Below, one piece after another: positions 47,235 to 55,931 of a stretch of 64,000 nt of DNA. The notes under the pieces are model-generated. The model saw nothing but the letters and a program-made list of their open reading frames with translations. It did not search any database and had not been told where the DNA came from. Each line of letters opens with the position of its first letter. Within the stretch, counting starts at the first letter, position 1. A program made the position numbers and the translations under genes. The DNA comes from Sphingopyxis chilensis (GTDB taxonomy: Bacteria; Pseudomonadota; Alphaproteobacteria; Sphingomonadales; Sphingomonadaceae). The stretch is from contig NZ_CP142394.1 in assembly GCF_035930445.1 (NCBI RefSeq), forward strand, positions 3,753,501-3,817,500. The letters run 5' to 3'.

Positions 47235-48098
47235 ATGGGACCGAAGATGCTGACCCGCTTCGCTCCCAGCCCCACCGGCGAACTCCACCTCGGCCACGCC
47301 TATAGTGCGGTTTTGGCGCACGCCGCGGCGCGCGGGGCGGGTGGGCGCTTCCGCATTCGCATCGACGATATCGACGGCAGCCGCTCGCGCGAGGAGTTTG
47401 TCGCGGCCGCGCTTGCCGACCTTGCTTGGCTCGGCCTCGACCGGGACGGCGATCCGGTACGCCAGTCGGATCGGCTCGGCGATTATGTCGCCGCGCTCGA
47501 CGATCTTCGCGCGCGCGGCCTCGTCTATCCCTGCTTTTGCACCCGCGCCGATATCGCCGCCAGCCTGTCGGCGCCGCACGGCCCGTCTGGTGCGACCTAT
47601 CCCGGCACCTGCCGCAACCTTTCCGACGCCGAGCGCGCACGGCGCATGGCGGCCGAACCGCATTGCTGGCGCCTCGACATGACGCGCGCCGCGGCGCTTG
47701 CGGGCGACCTGAAATGGGAGGAGATGGAGCAGGGGCTTCGTACCGCCGCCCCCCTGGCGCACGGCGATATTGTCCTCGCGCGCAAGGACGCGCCCGCGAG
47801 CTATCATCTCGCGAGCACGCTCGACGATGCCGCGATGGGCGTGACGCATGTGATCCGCGGTGCCGACCTCATCGCCTCGACCGATATCCACCGGCTGTTG
47901 CAGGCGCTGCTCGGCCTGCCGGCGCCGGTTTACCGTCACCACGCGCTCGTCTGCGGACCCGACGGCAAAAGGCTGGCGAAGCGCGACGCCGCGGCATCGC
48001 TCAAGGGACTGCGCGATGCGGGCATCGACGGCCGCGCGCTCGCCGCCGATTTGGCGGCGGACCGGCTTCCCACTGGCTATTCGCTGCAAAATCCCTAG
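47235..48098 (+). CDS. gluQ: Glutamyl-Q tRNA(Asp) synthetase
   Basis: GluQRS attaches glutamate to the queuosine base of tRNA(Asp), not to the acceptor end. The 287-aa protein is a catalytic domain of glutamyl-tRNA synthetase type without the anticodon domain. It has FAPSPTGELHLGHAYSAV (HIGH motif), RIDDIDGSR, the zinc-type CFCTR...YPGTC segment and KRLAKR (KMSKS-like). Length and lack of the C-terminal domain fit GluQRS. A second ATG lies 12 bases into the gene. A candidate queuosine precursor transporter is encoded at 55932. Confidence 0.92.
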   Translation: MGPKMLTRFAPSPTGELHLGHAYSAVLAHAAARGAGGRFRIRIDDIDGSRSREEFVAAALADLAWLGLDRDGDPVRQSDRLGDYVAALDDLRARGLVYPCFCTRADIAASLSAPHGPSGATYPGTCRNLSDAERARRMAAEPHCWRLDMTRAAALAGDLKWEEMEQGLRTAAPLAHGDIVLARKDAPASYHLASTLDDAAMGVTHVIRGADLIASTDIHRLLQALLGLPAPVYRHHALVCGPDGKRLAKRDAAASLKGLRDAGIDGRALAADLAADRLPTGYSLQNP

Positions 48099-48107
48099 AT
48101 AGGGTTT

Positions 48108-48332
48108 ATGGAAATCCTGCTCGTCCTTGGCGTCGTCATCGCCGCCGGCTTCGTCCTCTTCTCGCTCGCGCGGGGCCTCTTCTATTTCTCGCAGGGGCAC
48201 AAGGCCCAGATGGACGGCACGGTCCACGAGAATCAGGTGATGCAGAACAAGATGATGATGTCGCGGGTGAAGTGGCAGGCGATCACCATCATCCTGCTCG
48301 TGCTGATCGGCGTGTTTGCTGCCGGCAGCTAA
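48108..48332 (+). CDS. HIG1-type twin-transmembrane small protein
   Basis: A 74-aa protein with two hydrophobic helices (LLVLGVVIAAGFVLFSLARG and ITIILLVLIGVFAAG) joined by a loop containing QNKMMMSRVKWQ, the arrangement of the HIG_1 domain. Bacterial members are linked to respiratory membranes, but the role is not established. It is 10 bases after gluQ and 9 before the cobalamin adenosyltransferase gene, so the three probably share a transcript. Confidence 0.8.
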   Translation: MEILLVLGVVIAAGFVLFSLARGLFYFSQGHKAQMDGTVHENQVMQNKMMMSRVKWQAITIILLVLIGVFAAGS

Positions 48333-48341
48333 ATCCCGGCA

Positions 48342-48923
48342 ATGGTAAAGCTCAACAAGATCTACACGCGCACCGGCGACGACGGCACGACGGGCCTCGT
48401 CGATGGGTCGCGCATCGCCAAGTCCGACGCGCTGATGGCGGCGATCGGCGACGTCGACGAAGCGAACAGTTGGGTCGGTCTCGCCGCCGCCGCGCTCGAC
48501 CCGGCGCGCGACGAAGCCGCGATGCTGTCGCGAATCCAGAACGAGCTGTTCGACCTCGGCGCCGACCTCGCGACCCCGCCCGACATCCAGTTCGGCTTTG
48601 GCCCGCACGACATGGCGCTGCGCATCGTGCCGAGCCAGATCGCGCGGCTGGAGGACGAGATCGACGCTATGAACGCGGCGCTCGGTGCGCTCAAAAGCTT
48701 CATCCTGCCCGGCGGCACCGAATCCGCCGCGCGGCTCCACCTCGCCCGCGCGGTGGCGCGCCGCGCCGAACGTGCCGCGGTCGCGGCGGGCGAAGGGCGC
48801 AAGCTCAACCCGCTCGCGCTGGGTTACCTCAACCGCCTGTCGGACCATCTCTTCGTGCTCACCCGGCACCTCAACGCCGCGGCGGGCGGCGACATCCTCT
48901 GGAAACCCGGCGCGACGCGCTGA
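48342..48923 (+). CDS. PduO-type cob(I)alamin adenosyltransferase
   Basis: The 193-aa enzyme transfers the adenosyl group of ATP to cob(I)alamin to make coenzyme B12. Family markers are the N-terminal ATP-binding YTRTGDDGTTGLVDGSRIAK, GDVDEANSWVGLA, LFDLGADLA, and the C-terminal ARAVARRAERAAVAA and LNRLSDHLFVLTR. B12-dependent methylmalonyl-CoA mutase would need it downstream of the propionyl-CoA made by MmsA, though the mutase is not in the window. Confidence 0.93.
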   Translation: MVKLNKIYTRTGDDGTTGLVDGSRIAKSDALMAAIGDVDEANSWVGLAAAALDPARDEAAMLSRIQNELFDLGADLATPPDIQFGFGPHDMALRIVPSQIARLEDEIDAMNAALGALKSFILPGGTESAARLHLARAVARRAERAAVAAGEGRKLNPLALGYLNRLSDHLFVLTRHLNAAAGGDILWKPGATR

Positions 48924-48944
48924 ACCGGCGTTCCCTAAATGTTC

Positions 48945-48973
48945 TAGACAATTCCGCGCCCTGTAACCATAAT
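48945..48973 (+). promoter_or_regulatory. Sigma70-type promoter before egtB
   Basis: TAGACA and CATAAT are separated by 17 bases, five of six matches to each consensus hexamer. They lie 46 bases before the egtB start, in the 96-base gap after the adenosyltransferase gene. Confidence 0.5.
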
Positions 48974-49019
48974 CCGACGAACCGCGAAACCGAATCGCAC
49001 CTCGGGGGATTGTCTCGAC

Positions 49020-50285
49020 ATGGCCAGCCGCACCGATGCTTCGACCCGCACCGACCCGATCGAGGCGCTGACTGGGCGCTTCGCCGCGACGCGGCGCCTC
49101 TCGCTCGATCTCGCGGGCACGCTTTCGGATGCGGATGCGAGCGCGCAGTCGATGCCCGACGCCTCGCCCGCCAAATGGCACCTCGCGCACACGACCTGGT
49201 TCTTCGAAACCTTCATCCTGCGCGACCATGTGCCGGGCTATCGTCTTTTCGACGAGCGATACCCCTATCTTTTCAACTCTTATTATGAGGCCGAAGGGCC
49301 GCGCCACGCGCGCCCGCATCGCGGTCTGCTGACGCGCCCCTCGCTCGACGAGGTGCGCGTCTGGCGCGCGCATGTCGATGCGGCGGTGCGGGACGCGCTG
49401 CCCGATCTGCCGCCCTCGGCCCTCGCGCTTGTCGAACTCGGCATCCATCACGAGCAGCAGCATCAGGAATTGCTGCTCACCGACCTGAAGCATCTCTTCG
49501 CGCAAAACCCGCTCGGTCCGGCGGCGTGGGAAACGCCGATCGCGCGTGAAGTTTCGCAGTTTTCCGCGATGAGGTGGGTGAAGGGCGCCGAGGGCATTGC
49601 GGCGGCCGGCCATGCGGGCGACGGCTTCGCCTTCGACTGCGAGGGGCCGCGCCACCATGTGCTGCTCACCCCGCACGCGCTCGCCAGCCGCCCGGTGACG
49701 AACGGCGAATGGCAGGAATTCATCGCCGACGGCGGTTATCGCACGCCCGCGCTCTGGCTCAGCGACGGCTGGGCATGGGTGCAGTCCGAAGGCATCGAGG
49801 CGCCGGCCTATTGGCGGGACGGTCAGAATTTTACCCTCGCGGGCTGGCAGGGCATCGACCCCGCCGCGCCCGTGACCCACATCAGCTTTTTCGAGGCCGA
49901 CGCCTTCGCGAGCTGGGCCGGTGCGCGCCTGCCGACGGAATCTGAATGGGAAACTGCCGCCGCGTCCTTCGACCCCGACGGCGGACAGCAACTCGACGCC
50001 GCGGGACCTGCCCAACCTGCGCCGCTCGCCGATGACACGGGCCTGCAACAGATGTTCGGCAGCGTCTGGGAATGGACCGGCAGCGCCTATCGCCCCTATC
50101 CGGGCTTCCGCGCCGCCCCCGGCGCGGTGGGCGAATATAATGGCAAATTCATGAGCGGCCAGTTCGTGCTCCGCGGCGGCAGCTGCGCGACCCCGCGCGG
50201 TCACTGCCGCGCCTCCTACCGCAACTTCTTTTACCCCCACCAGCGCTGGCAATTCACCGGCGTGCGGCTCGCAAAGGATCTTTGA
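49020..50285 (+). CDS. egtB: Ergothioneine biosynthesis protein EgtB
   Basis: EgtB is the iron enzyme that joins trimethylhistidine (hercynine) with a thiol donor and oxidises it to a sulfoxide. The 421-aa protein has an N-terminal DinB-like part with the iron-binding motif HHEQQHQELLL and the segment AKWHLAHTTWFFE. A C-terminal FGE/sulfatase-modifying-like domain follows (LPTESEWE, MFGSVWEWTGSAY, FVLRGGSCATPRGHCRASYR). It is followed one base later by egtD, so the pair makes hercynine and its sulfoxide. No egtA, egtC or egtE is present. Confidence 0.93.
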   Translation: MASRTDASTRTDPIEALTGRFAATRRLSLDLAGTLSDADASAQSMPDASPAKWHLAHTTWFFETFILRDHVPGYRLFDERYPYLFNSYYEAEGPRHARPHRGLLTRPSLDEVRVWRAHVDAAVRDALPDLPPSALALVELGIHHEQQHQELLLTDLKHLFAQNPLGPAAWETPIAREVSQFSAMRWVKGAEGIAAAGHAGDGFAFDCEGPRHHVLLTPHALASRPVTNGEWQEFIADGGYRTPALWLSDGWAWVQSEGIEAPAYWRDGQNFTLAGWQGIDPAAPVTHISFFEADAFASWAGARLPTESEWETAAASFDPDGGQQLDAAGPAQPAPLADDTGLQQMFGSVWEWTGSAYRPYPGFRAAPGAVGEYNGKFMSGQFVLRGGSCATPRGHCRASYRNFFYPHQRWQFTGVRLAKDL

Positions 50286-50286
50286 C

Positions 50287-51273
50287 ATGGGCGTTGTGCG
50301 CAATCTTCGTCAGGTTTCGGCCGACGACACCGGCATCGACATCGCCTTCCGCGCCGACGTCCACGCTGGCCTCTCGCAACGGCCGAAGGCGATTCCCGCG
50401 CGCTGGTTCTACGACACGACCGGCTCGGCGCTGTTCGAGGATATCACCGCGCTCCCCGAATATTATCCGACGCGCAGCGAAACCGACCTGCTGACGCGCC
50501 ACGCCGCCGATATCGCATCGGCGATCGGCCCCGGCCGTGCGGTCGTCGAACTCGGTTCGGGCAGTTCGACCAAGACGCCGCTGCTCCTCGACGCGATCGA
50601 CCCCGCCGCCTATGTGCCGGTCGATATTTCGGGCGATTTCCTCCGCGACAGCGCAGAGGCGCTCGCGGCGCGCTTCCCCGGACTCGCCATCTATCCGGTG
50701 GAGGCCGACTTTACCCAGCGCGTCGATTTGCCGCGCGAAATCTGCCCGCTTGCGAAGTTAGGCTTTTTCCCCGGCTCGACGATCGGCAACATGGTCGCGC
50801 GCACCGCGATCGACCTCCTGCGCAACTGGCGCAGCGCGCTCGGCGACGGGGCGCTGATGCTCATCGGCGTCGACCGGATCAAGGATATCGGCATCCTCGA
50901 ACGCGCCTATGACGACCCGGCGGGGGTGACGGCTGCTTTCAATCTCAACCTCCTCGAACGGATCAACAGCGAACTCGGCGGCGATATCGCGGTGGAGAAT
51001 TTCAGCCATCGCGCGGTGTGGAACGATGTCCACGCGCGTATCGAAATGCATCTCGTCGCCGCATGCGACATGGATTTCACCGTCGACGGCCACAGCTATC
51101 ATTTGGCGAAGGGCGAGACGATCCACAGCGAGAACAGCCATAAATACGGGCCCCGCGACGCGAACCTGCTGCTCCGCGCCGGCGGCTGGACACCGATCGC
51201 GACCTGGGACGACGCCGACCCCGCCTTTGCCCTGATCCTGGCCGAAGCGACCGAGTTCCGCTCCGCCCCCTGA
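50287..51273 (+). CDS. egtD: L-histidine N(alpha)-methyltransferase EgtD
   Basis: EgtD trimethylates histidine with SAM to hercynine, the first step of ergothioneine synthesis. The 328-aa protein has the family start RWFYDTTGSALFEDITALPEYYPTR, the SAM-binding VVELGSGSSTKTPLLLDAI, and the substrate-binding region FFPGSTIGNM. It is transcribed with egtB, one base downstream. Confidence 0.93.
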   Translation: MGVVRNLRQVSADDTGIDIAFRADVHAGLSQRPKAIPARWFYDTTGSALFEDITALPEYYPTRSETDLLTRHAADIASAIGPGRAVVELGSGSSTKTPLLLDAIDPAAYVPVDISGDFLRDSAEALAARFPGLAIYPVEADFTQRVDLPREICPLAKLGFFPGSTIGNMVARTAIDLLRNWRSALGDGALMLIGVDRIKDIGILERAYDDPAGVTAAFNLNLLERINSELGGDIAVENFSHRAVWNDVHARIEMHLVAACDMDFTVDGHSYHLAKGETIHSENSHKYGPRDANLLLRAGGWTPIATWDDADPAFALILAEATEFRSAP

Positions 51274-51341
51274 CGCTCACCCTTGACGCCCCTGTCCGAA
51301 GCCGTAGGGCCACGGGCAGATTGTCAGCGAAAGGGCAGGAT

Positions 51342-52208
51342 ATGATCGTCGGCGTTATCGGGGCGGGGCAAATGGGTGCGGGCATCGCGCAGGTGTCGGC
51401 GGGCGCCGGCCACGACGTGCTCCTCTCCGACATCGACATCGCGCGCGCCAACGCGGGCAAGGCGGGCATCGCCAAGGCGCTCGGCCGTCTGGTGTCAAAA
51501 GAAAAGACGACACAGGCCGACGCCGACGCGCTGCTGGGCCGCATCACCCCCGTCGCCGACCATGCGGCCTTCGCCCCCGCCGATCTCGTGATCGAGGCGG
51601 CGACCGAGCGCGAGGAAATCAAGCGGACGATCTTCGCCAGCGTCGGCCAACATCTGTCGGCGACCGCGATCCTCGCTTCGAACACCAGTTCGATCCCGAT
51701 CACGCGTCTCGCGCAGGCTGCGCCCGACCCGGCGCGCTTCATCGGCGTGCATTTCTTCAACCCGGTGCCCGTCATGGGCCTGATCGAACTGATCCGCGGT
51801 CTCGCGACGAGCGCCGATACGCTGGCAAAGGTCGAGGCCTTCGGCCGCGGGCTCGGCAAGGAAATCGTCCACGCCAACGACGCGCCGGGCTTCATCGTCA
51901 ATCGCGTGCTGATGCCGATGATCAATGAAGCGGTGTTCGCGCTCGGCGAAGGCGTCGCGACGATGCAAGACATCGACACCGGCTGCCGCCTCGGCCTCAA
52001 TCATCCGATGGGCCCGATCACGCTCGCCGACTTCATCGGGCTCGACACCTGCCTCGAAATCATCCGCGTGCTCTACAGCGGCACCGGCGATCCGAAATTT
52101 CGCCCGGCGCCCTTGCTCGTCCAATATGTCGATGCGGGCTGGGTCGGCAAAAAGGCGGGCCGCGGTTTCTACGACTGGAGCGGTCCCGAGCCCCTGCCCA
52201 CGCGGTGA
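51342..52208 (+). CDS. 3-hydroxybutyryl-CoA dehydrogenase
   Basis: A 288-aa NAD(P)-dependent 3-hydroxyacyl-CoA dehydrogenase of the short single-domain type: N-terminal [35 protein letters not shown], catalytic His in GVHFFNPVPVMGLIEL, NDAPGFIVNRVLMPMINEA and a C-terminal YVDAGWVGKKAGRGFYDW. It oxidises 3-hydroxybutyryl-CoA to acetoacetyl-CoA (or the reverse, in butyrate/PHB metabolism). The ATG at 51342 has AAGGGCAGG before it. Its stop overlaps the next gene's GTG. Confidence 0.92.
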   Translation: MIVGVIGAGQMGAGIAQVSAGAGHDVLLSDIDIARANAGKAGIAKALGRLVSKEKTTQADADALLGRITPVADHAAFAPADLVIEAATEREEIKRTIFASVGQHLSATAILASNTSSIPITRLAQAAPDPARFIGVHFFNPVPVMGLIELIRGLATSADTLAKVEAFGRGLGKEIVHANDAPGFIVNRVLMPMINEAVFALGEGVATMQDIDTGCRLGLNHPMGPITLADFIGLDTCLEIIRVLYSGTGDPKFRPAPLLVQYVDAGWVGKKAGRGFYDWSGPEPLPTR

Positions 52209-52807
52209 GTGGCTACGACGCCCGGACCCTTGCCTTCTATGCGGCCGAAGCGCCGGTTTATGCGGCGTCGGGCCCGACGGGCGCCGCGCGTCATCTCGAT
52301 TCCTTCCTCGACCGGTTGCCCGAAAGCGCCAAGATTCTCGAACTCGGCTGCGGTGGCGGCCGCGATGCCGCGCACATGATCGCGCGCGGCTTCATGGTCG
52401 ATCCGACGGATGGAGTGGCCGAGATCGCGATTCAGGCCGAGGCCCGGCTCGGCAGGCCGGTTCGTGTGATGCGCTTCGGCGAACTCGCCGTCGCCGAACG
52501 CTACGATGCCATATGGGCGTCGGCCAGCTTGCTCCATGTTCCGCGTGGCGATCTTCCCGACGTACTTGCGCGCATCCATCGCGCACTAAAGCCCGGCGGA
52601 CTGCATTTCGCGAGCTACAAGGGTGGCGGACGCGAAGGGAGAGACCGTTTCGGACGCTATTTCAACTATTTTGCGCGCGAGGAACTCGAAGCCGCTTATC
52701 GTGACGCCGCACCCTGGGATGGCCTCGATCTCACGGAAGGGCTTGGCGGTGGCTATGACGGGGTGCAGGGGCCATGGGTTCAAATTATCGCGCGCCGCGC
52801 CCTATAG
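52205..52807 (+). CDS. SAM-dependent class I methyltransferase
   Basis: A 200-aa methyltransferase with the SAM motif ILELGCGGGRDAAHMIARGF, the acidic motif VDPTDGVAE, the motif-4 region YDAIWASASLLHV and the post-motif RALKPGGLHFASYKGG. The substrate cannot be told. The GTG start overlaps the stop of the 3-hydroxybutyryl-CoA dehydrogenase, so they are translationally coupled, which says nothing definite on function. Confidence 0.85.
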   Translation: MSGYDARTLAFYAAEAPVYAASGPTGAARHLDSFLDRLPESAKILELGCGGGRDAAHMIARGFMVDPTDGVAEIAIQAEARLGRPVRVMRFGELAVAERYDAIWASASLLHVPRGDLPDVLARIHRALKPGGLHFASYKGGGREGRDRFGRYFNYFAREELEAAYRDAAPWDGLDLTEGLGGGYDGVQGPWVQIIARRAL

Positions 52808-52874
52808 GGGCGGCCGACGGAGCCGAAAGGCATCGGGTGCGTTGGATATGCGAAATGTAGGGGATGAGTTGATC

Positions 52875-53363
52875 ATGCGTAACAAGGCCTTCCTCGCTCT
52901 CGCGGCAATCTTGCTGGTCGGAACTGCATCGGCGCATGCCCAGCAAGGTGCCCCCGAAGATTCGACGATCAAGGATACGGCCAATTCGGTGACCGAGCCA
53001 TTCGACGGCAAGGAGGTTCCTCCCAAGCTGCTCGAAGTGCAGGGCGATCCCTATTCGCTGGCAGGTCTCGGCAAATGCGCCGCTATCATCCGCGAAGTGC
53101 GCGAGCTCGACGAAGTGCTCGGTGCGGATGTCAACGAGCAAGTCGACAAGAGCCGCGCGAAAAAGCGCGAGGAAACCGCCGGTCGCGTCGCCGGAACGGT
53201 GGCGGGCGGCATCATTCCCTTTCGCGGGCTGATCGGCGAGGTAACCGGCGCCAATGCCGAACGGCGCCGCTACGCACTCGCCGTTTATGCGGGGACGGTG
53301 CGTCGGGGCTTTCTCAAAGGCGTCGGGCTTGAGCGTGGTTGCAAGGCGCCAGCGCGGCCTTGA
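52875..53363 (+). CDS. Predicted secreted protein with a glycine-zipper-like segment
   Basis: A 162-aa protein with a signal peptide (AFLALAAILLVGTASAHAQ). A mature part follows with a conserved-looking central region (GLGKCAAIIREVRELDEVLG), a glycine-rich zipper-like stretch (AGRVAGTVAGGIIPFRGLIG) and two cysteines. Proteins of this layout occur in alphaproteobacterial envelopes but I do not know the role. I chose the ATG at 52875 because it begins the signal peptide; an upstream ATG at 52848 is in frame. Confidence 0.7.
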   Translation: MRNKAFLALAAILLVGTASAHAQQGAPEDSTIKDTANSVTEPFDGKEVPPKLLEVQGDPYSLAGLGKCAAIIREVRELDEVLGADVNEQVDKSRAKKREETAGRVAGTVAGGIIPFRGLIGEVTGANAERRRYALAVYAGTVRRGFLKGVGLERGCKAPARP

Positions 53364-53372
53364 TCGCGCTTC

Positions 53373-53693
53373 TCAGAGCGGCGTGTAGACAACGCGGCAG
53401 CGCTCGGGCGCTGAGCGCGCCGCGGTGTTCCATGTCACCTCATTGCCGTTGCGCTGCAGCCGCACGCCGCTCTTGTTCTCGTAAATCTGGCCGCGGTTCG
53501 CTGGCGTTGATTTGAGCACGAGCGTCCGCCCGCCGTTGACGCGCACGATCGCGCCGTCGCCGACATAATCGACCTTGAGCCGTGTGCCCGCGTTGCATTC
53601 ATAGCTGGTGCCGGTGTTGCGCGGCGGCACCGATGAACAGGCGGCAAGCGCGAGAATTGCGGCGCCCGCCGCGAAAGCAGATGTCGTCCTCAT
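53373..53693 (-). CDS. MliC-like C-type lysozyme inhibitor lipoprotein
   Basis: A 106-aa lipoprotein (AGAAILALAACSSV) with an MliC-type small beta-barrel: YECNAGTRLKVDYVGDGAIVRV, LVLKSTPANRGQIYENKSG, then NEVTWNTAARSAPERCRV. The two cysteines (YECN and ERCR) match the family disulfide. These lipoproteins block host or phage-derived lysozymes. The family's inhibitory loop (usually with a Ser and Lys) is not obvious here. Confidence 0.78.
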   Translation of the reverse strand: MRTTSAFAAGAAILALAACSSVPPRNTGTSYECNAGTRLKVDYVGDGAIVRVNGGRTLVLKSTPANRGQIYENKSGVRLQRNGNEVTWNTAARSAPERCRVVYTPL

Positions 53694-53706
53694 GTCGCCT
53701 TCCCCT

Positions 53707-54324
53707 TCAATAACCCGACCGGACGCACAGCACGTCGGCGAGATAAACCCGCCCGCTCACCGTCTCCATATGCTCGCGCGCCGATCCGTTCCAGCCGATC
53801 GAACGGCACCAGTTATCGGCCGCTTGCGCCGCGCAATTGGCGGTTGCCGAACCGCGCGTGCAGGCGAGGATGCGATAGTTGCCGGTCGAGGGCTGCGTAT
53901 GGAATTCGGCAAAATTGCCGCGCGCGACCTGATCGTTGGCCGGCGGATTGGGGTTCCAGCCTCCGCCGCCGCCCGAACCTACCGGACGCATCGATTGGAC
54001 CGTGATGCCGCGCAGGACATTATTGAGCATCGGCGTATCGCGATCGACCGTCCGGCAATTGCCGCGATAGCGCGTCCTCTCGCAAAGTTCCCAGCGCCCG
54101 GTCGGAACCCGGATCGAATTGACCGGCCACGCGAGGCCGAGGTTCGATTTCGCTTCGCCGATGAACACCGCCGGGCCGCGATATCCCGCATCGCGATAGA
54201 TGGTCGCTTCGGGCGGCCGGGCCATTCGGTCTTCGGGAGACTGCGCGTTCGACGTGGCAAGGAACCCCGCCCCTATCGACGCTGCAGCCGCGGCAAGGAT
54301 CGACAAACGACAAGCGGTTTTCAT
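53707..54324 (-). CDS. Secreted beta/gamma-crystallin-like protein
   Basis: A 205-aa protein with a signal peptide (AAAAASIGAGFLATSNAQ). A Greek-key crystallin-type region runs from ATIYRDAGYRGPAVFIGE to GRWELCERTRYRGNCRTVDRD, where the paired Y-x-G/Y-x-G-x-x elements are visible. It ends in a cysteine-containing C-terminal part after a Gly-rich linker (GGGGGWNPNP). Bacterial members are often calcium-binding or stress proteins; no function is known here. The ATG at 54324 is preceded by GGGAGG. Confidence 0.68.
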   Translation of the reverse strand: MKTACRLSILAAAAASIGAGFLATSNAQSPEDRMARPPEATIYRDAGYRGPAVFIGEAKSNLGLAWPVNSIRVPTGRWELCERTRYRGNCRTVDRDTPMLNNVLRGITVQSMRPVGSGGGGGWNPNPPANDQVARGNFAEFHTQPSTGNYRILACTRGSATANCAAQAADNWCRSIGWNGSAREHMETVSGRVYLADVLCVRSGY

Positions 54325-54447
54325 CACAGCCTCCCATTTTGCGGCGCGACCCGGGGATTCGTTATGTCCCGGAAGTTTACGTTATCCCGAGGGAGCTTGC
54401 AAATTTTCCCAGCGACCGGCGAAAGCCAACCGGCATCGCACGTTAGA

Positions 54448-55806
54448 TCAGGGCGCCGTCTTGGGGGACGTTGCCAATTCCGCCGTTTCGGGTGTCGAGG
54501 CGGATGCCGATGCCGATGCCGATGCTTCGGGCACGGGGCGTTCGTTGGGAGGTGTCGCGAGCGGCGGCGCGATACCGAGCATCAGTCCAGCGAGCGCCGC
54601 CGACATCAGGTTCGACAGGCTGCCGGCGAGCAGCGCCTTCAGGCCGAGCTTGGCGATCATCGGGCGCTGGTTTGGGGCGAGCCCGCCGGTCACCGCCATC
54701 TGGATAGCGATCGAGCTGAAATTGGCGAATCCGCAAAGTGCAAAGGTGGCGATCGCGACGGCAGCCATCGACATGTCGCCTTGCACCTTGCCGAGGTCGA
54801 TGAAGGCGACGAATTCGTTGAGCACGATCTTGCTGCCGAACAGTCCGCCGACGGTCGCGCTTTCGTCCCACGGCACGCCCATCAGCCACATCACCGGGCG
54901 AAAGATCGTGCCGATCACCGCCTGGAACGAGAGGCCTTCATAGCCGAACCAGCCGCCGATGCCGGCGAGCAGCCCGTTGGCAAGCGCGACGAGCGCGACG
55001 AAGGCAAGAACCATTGCGCCGACCGCGACGGCGAGCTTGACGCCGGTCTGCGCGCCCTGCGCCGCCGCCATGATGATGTTCGCGGGCTTTTCCTCGTCGT
55101 GGCTGGCCTCGGGCATGATCACCGGCTCGATGCCGAGATCCTTCGGATCGTCGGGCATCATGATCTTGGCCATCAATATGCCGCCGGGCGCCGACATGAA
55201 GCTTGCCGCGAGCAAATAGGGGAGCAACTGCTCGCCGATCATGCTCGCATAGGCGCCGAGGATGGTGCCCGCGACGCCCGCCATGCCGACCGTCATGATA
55301 GTGAAGAGCTGCGAAGGGGTGAGGCCGGCGAGATAGGGACGGATGACCAGCGGCGATTCGGACTGGCCGACGAAGATGTTCGCCGCGGCGCCGAGGCTTT
55401 CGACCTTGGTGATTCCGGTGACCTTCTGAATCGCGCCGCCGACCCATTTGATCACCAGCTGCATGATGCCGAGATAATAGAGGATCGAGATTAGCGAGGC
55501 GAAGAAGATGATCACGGGAAGCGCCGCGATCGCGAAGCTGTTCGCCCCCATTTCGGGCGACGCGAGCGGGCCGAAGATGAAATCGGTGCCCGCCTTGGCA
55601 TAGCCCAGCAGGTTCGACACGCCGTTCGACATCGCCTGGATCACCGCGCGCCCCCATGGCGTGCCGATTACGAGCACTGCGAAACCGGCCTGGAGCAGGA
55701 AGGCGGGAACGACGATGCGCGGGCGAATCCAGCGGCGGTTCGATGAAAAAAGCACGGCAATCGCAAGCAATACGACGATTCCGAGCAGACCGATCAGGCG
55801 TTCCAT
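54448..55806 (-). CDS. CNT-family nucleoside transporter (NupC-like)
   Basis: This 452-aa inner-membrane carrier matches concentrative nucleoside transporters. The N-terminal half is hydrophobic, with the substrate-binding motif GAAANIFVGQSESPLVIRPY, KIMMPDDP, NEFVAFIDLGKVQ and the C-terminal CGFANFSSIAIQM. It is slightly longer than typical because it ends in a low-complexity tail (EASASASAST) encoded by a GATGCC repeat. It imports nucleosides with protons or sodium. Confidence 0.9.
   Translation of the reverse strand: MERLIGLLGIVVLLAIAVLFSSNRRWIRPRIVVPAFLLQAGFAVLVIGTPWGRAVIQAMSNGVSNLLGYAKAGTDFIFGPLASPEMGANSFAIAALPVIIFFASLISILYYLGIMQLVIKWVGGAIQKVTGITKVESLGAAANIFVGQSESPLVIRPYLAGLTPSQLFTIMTVGMAGVAGTILGAYASMIGEQLLPYLLAASFMSAPGGILMAKIMMPDDPKDLGIEPVIMPEASHDEEKPANIIMAAAQGAQTGVKLAVAVGAMVLAFVALVALANGLLAGIGGWFGYEGLSFQAVIGTIFRPVMWLMGVPWDESATVGGLFGSKIVLNEFVAFIDLGKVQGDMSMAAVAIATFALCGFANFSSIAIQMAVTGGLAPNQRPMIAKLGLKALLAGSLSNLMSAALAGLMLGIAPPLATPPNERPVPEASASASASASTPETAELATSPKTAP
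54503..54526. repeat. GATGCC hexanucleotide tandem repeat in the nupC-like gene
   Basis: Four tandem units (GATGCC three times, then GATGCT) encode the Ala-Ser tail of the transporter on the minus strand. Unit number changes would alter the tail in frame, so it is a possible length-variable site. Confidence 0.7.
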
Positions 55807-55931
55807 GATGTCAATGCGTCCCCCGCAAGTTAATGGGCCTGAATAACGGGCTTTGGCGGCGGGGCAAGGGGCGCGCGGCCAGCCGTGCTTCTCGGACTTT
55901 CCAGCCTGCGTAAAACCGACTATCGGGCGGC

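Noticed and set aside
48924..48944. B12 riboswitch near the cobalamin adenosyltransferase
   Set aside because: The gene lies in an operon after gluQ with only nine bases upstream, and no B12-box-like sequence is visible.
47205..50303. Minus-strand open frame of 1032 codons
   Set aside because: It is antisense to gluQ, the adenosyltransferase and egtB, which all have clear families; its Arg/Gly/Ala-rich sequence matches no protein.
54503..54526. Tandem GATGCC repeat as a CRISPR or regulatory repeat
   Set aside because: Only four six-base units, fully inside a coding region and without spacers; it is a coding microsatellite.
55880..55931. PreQ1-type riboswitch before the YhhQ-like gene
   Set aside because: The 50 bases upstream show no convincing hairpin-loop and conserved tail expected for preQ1 aptamers.
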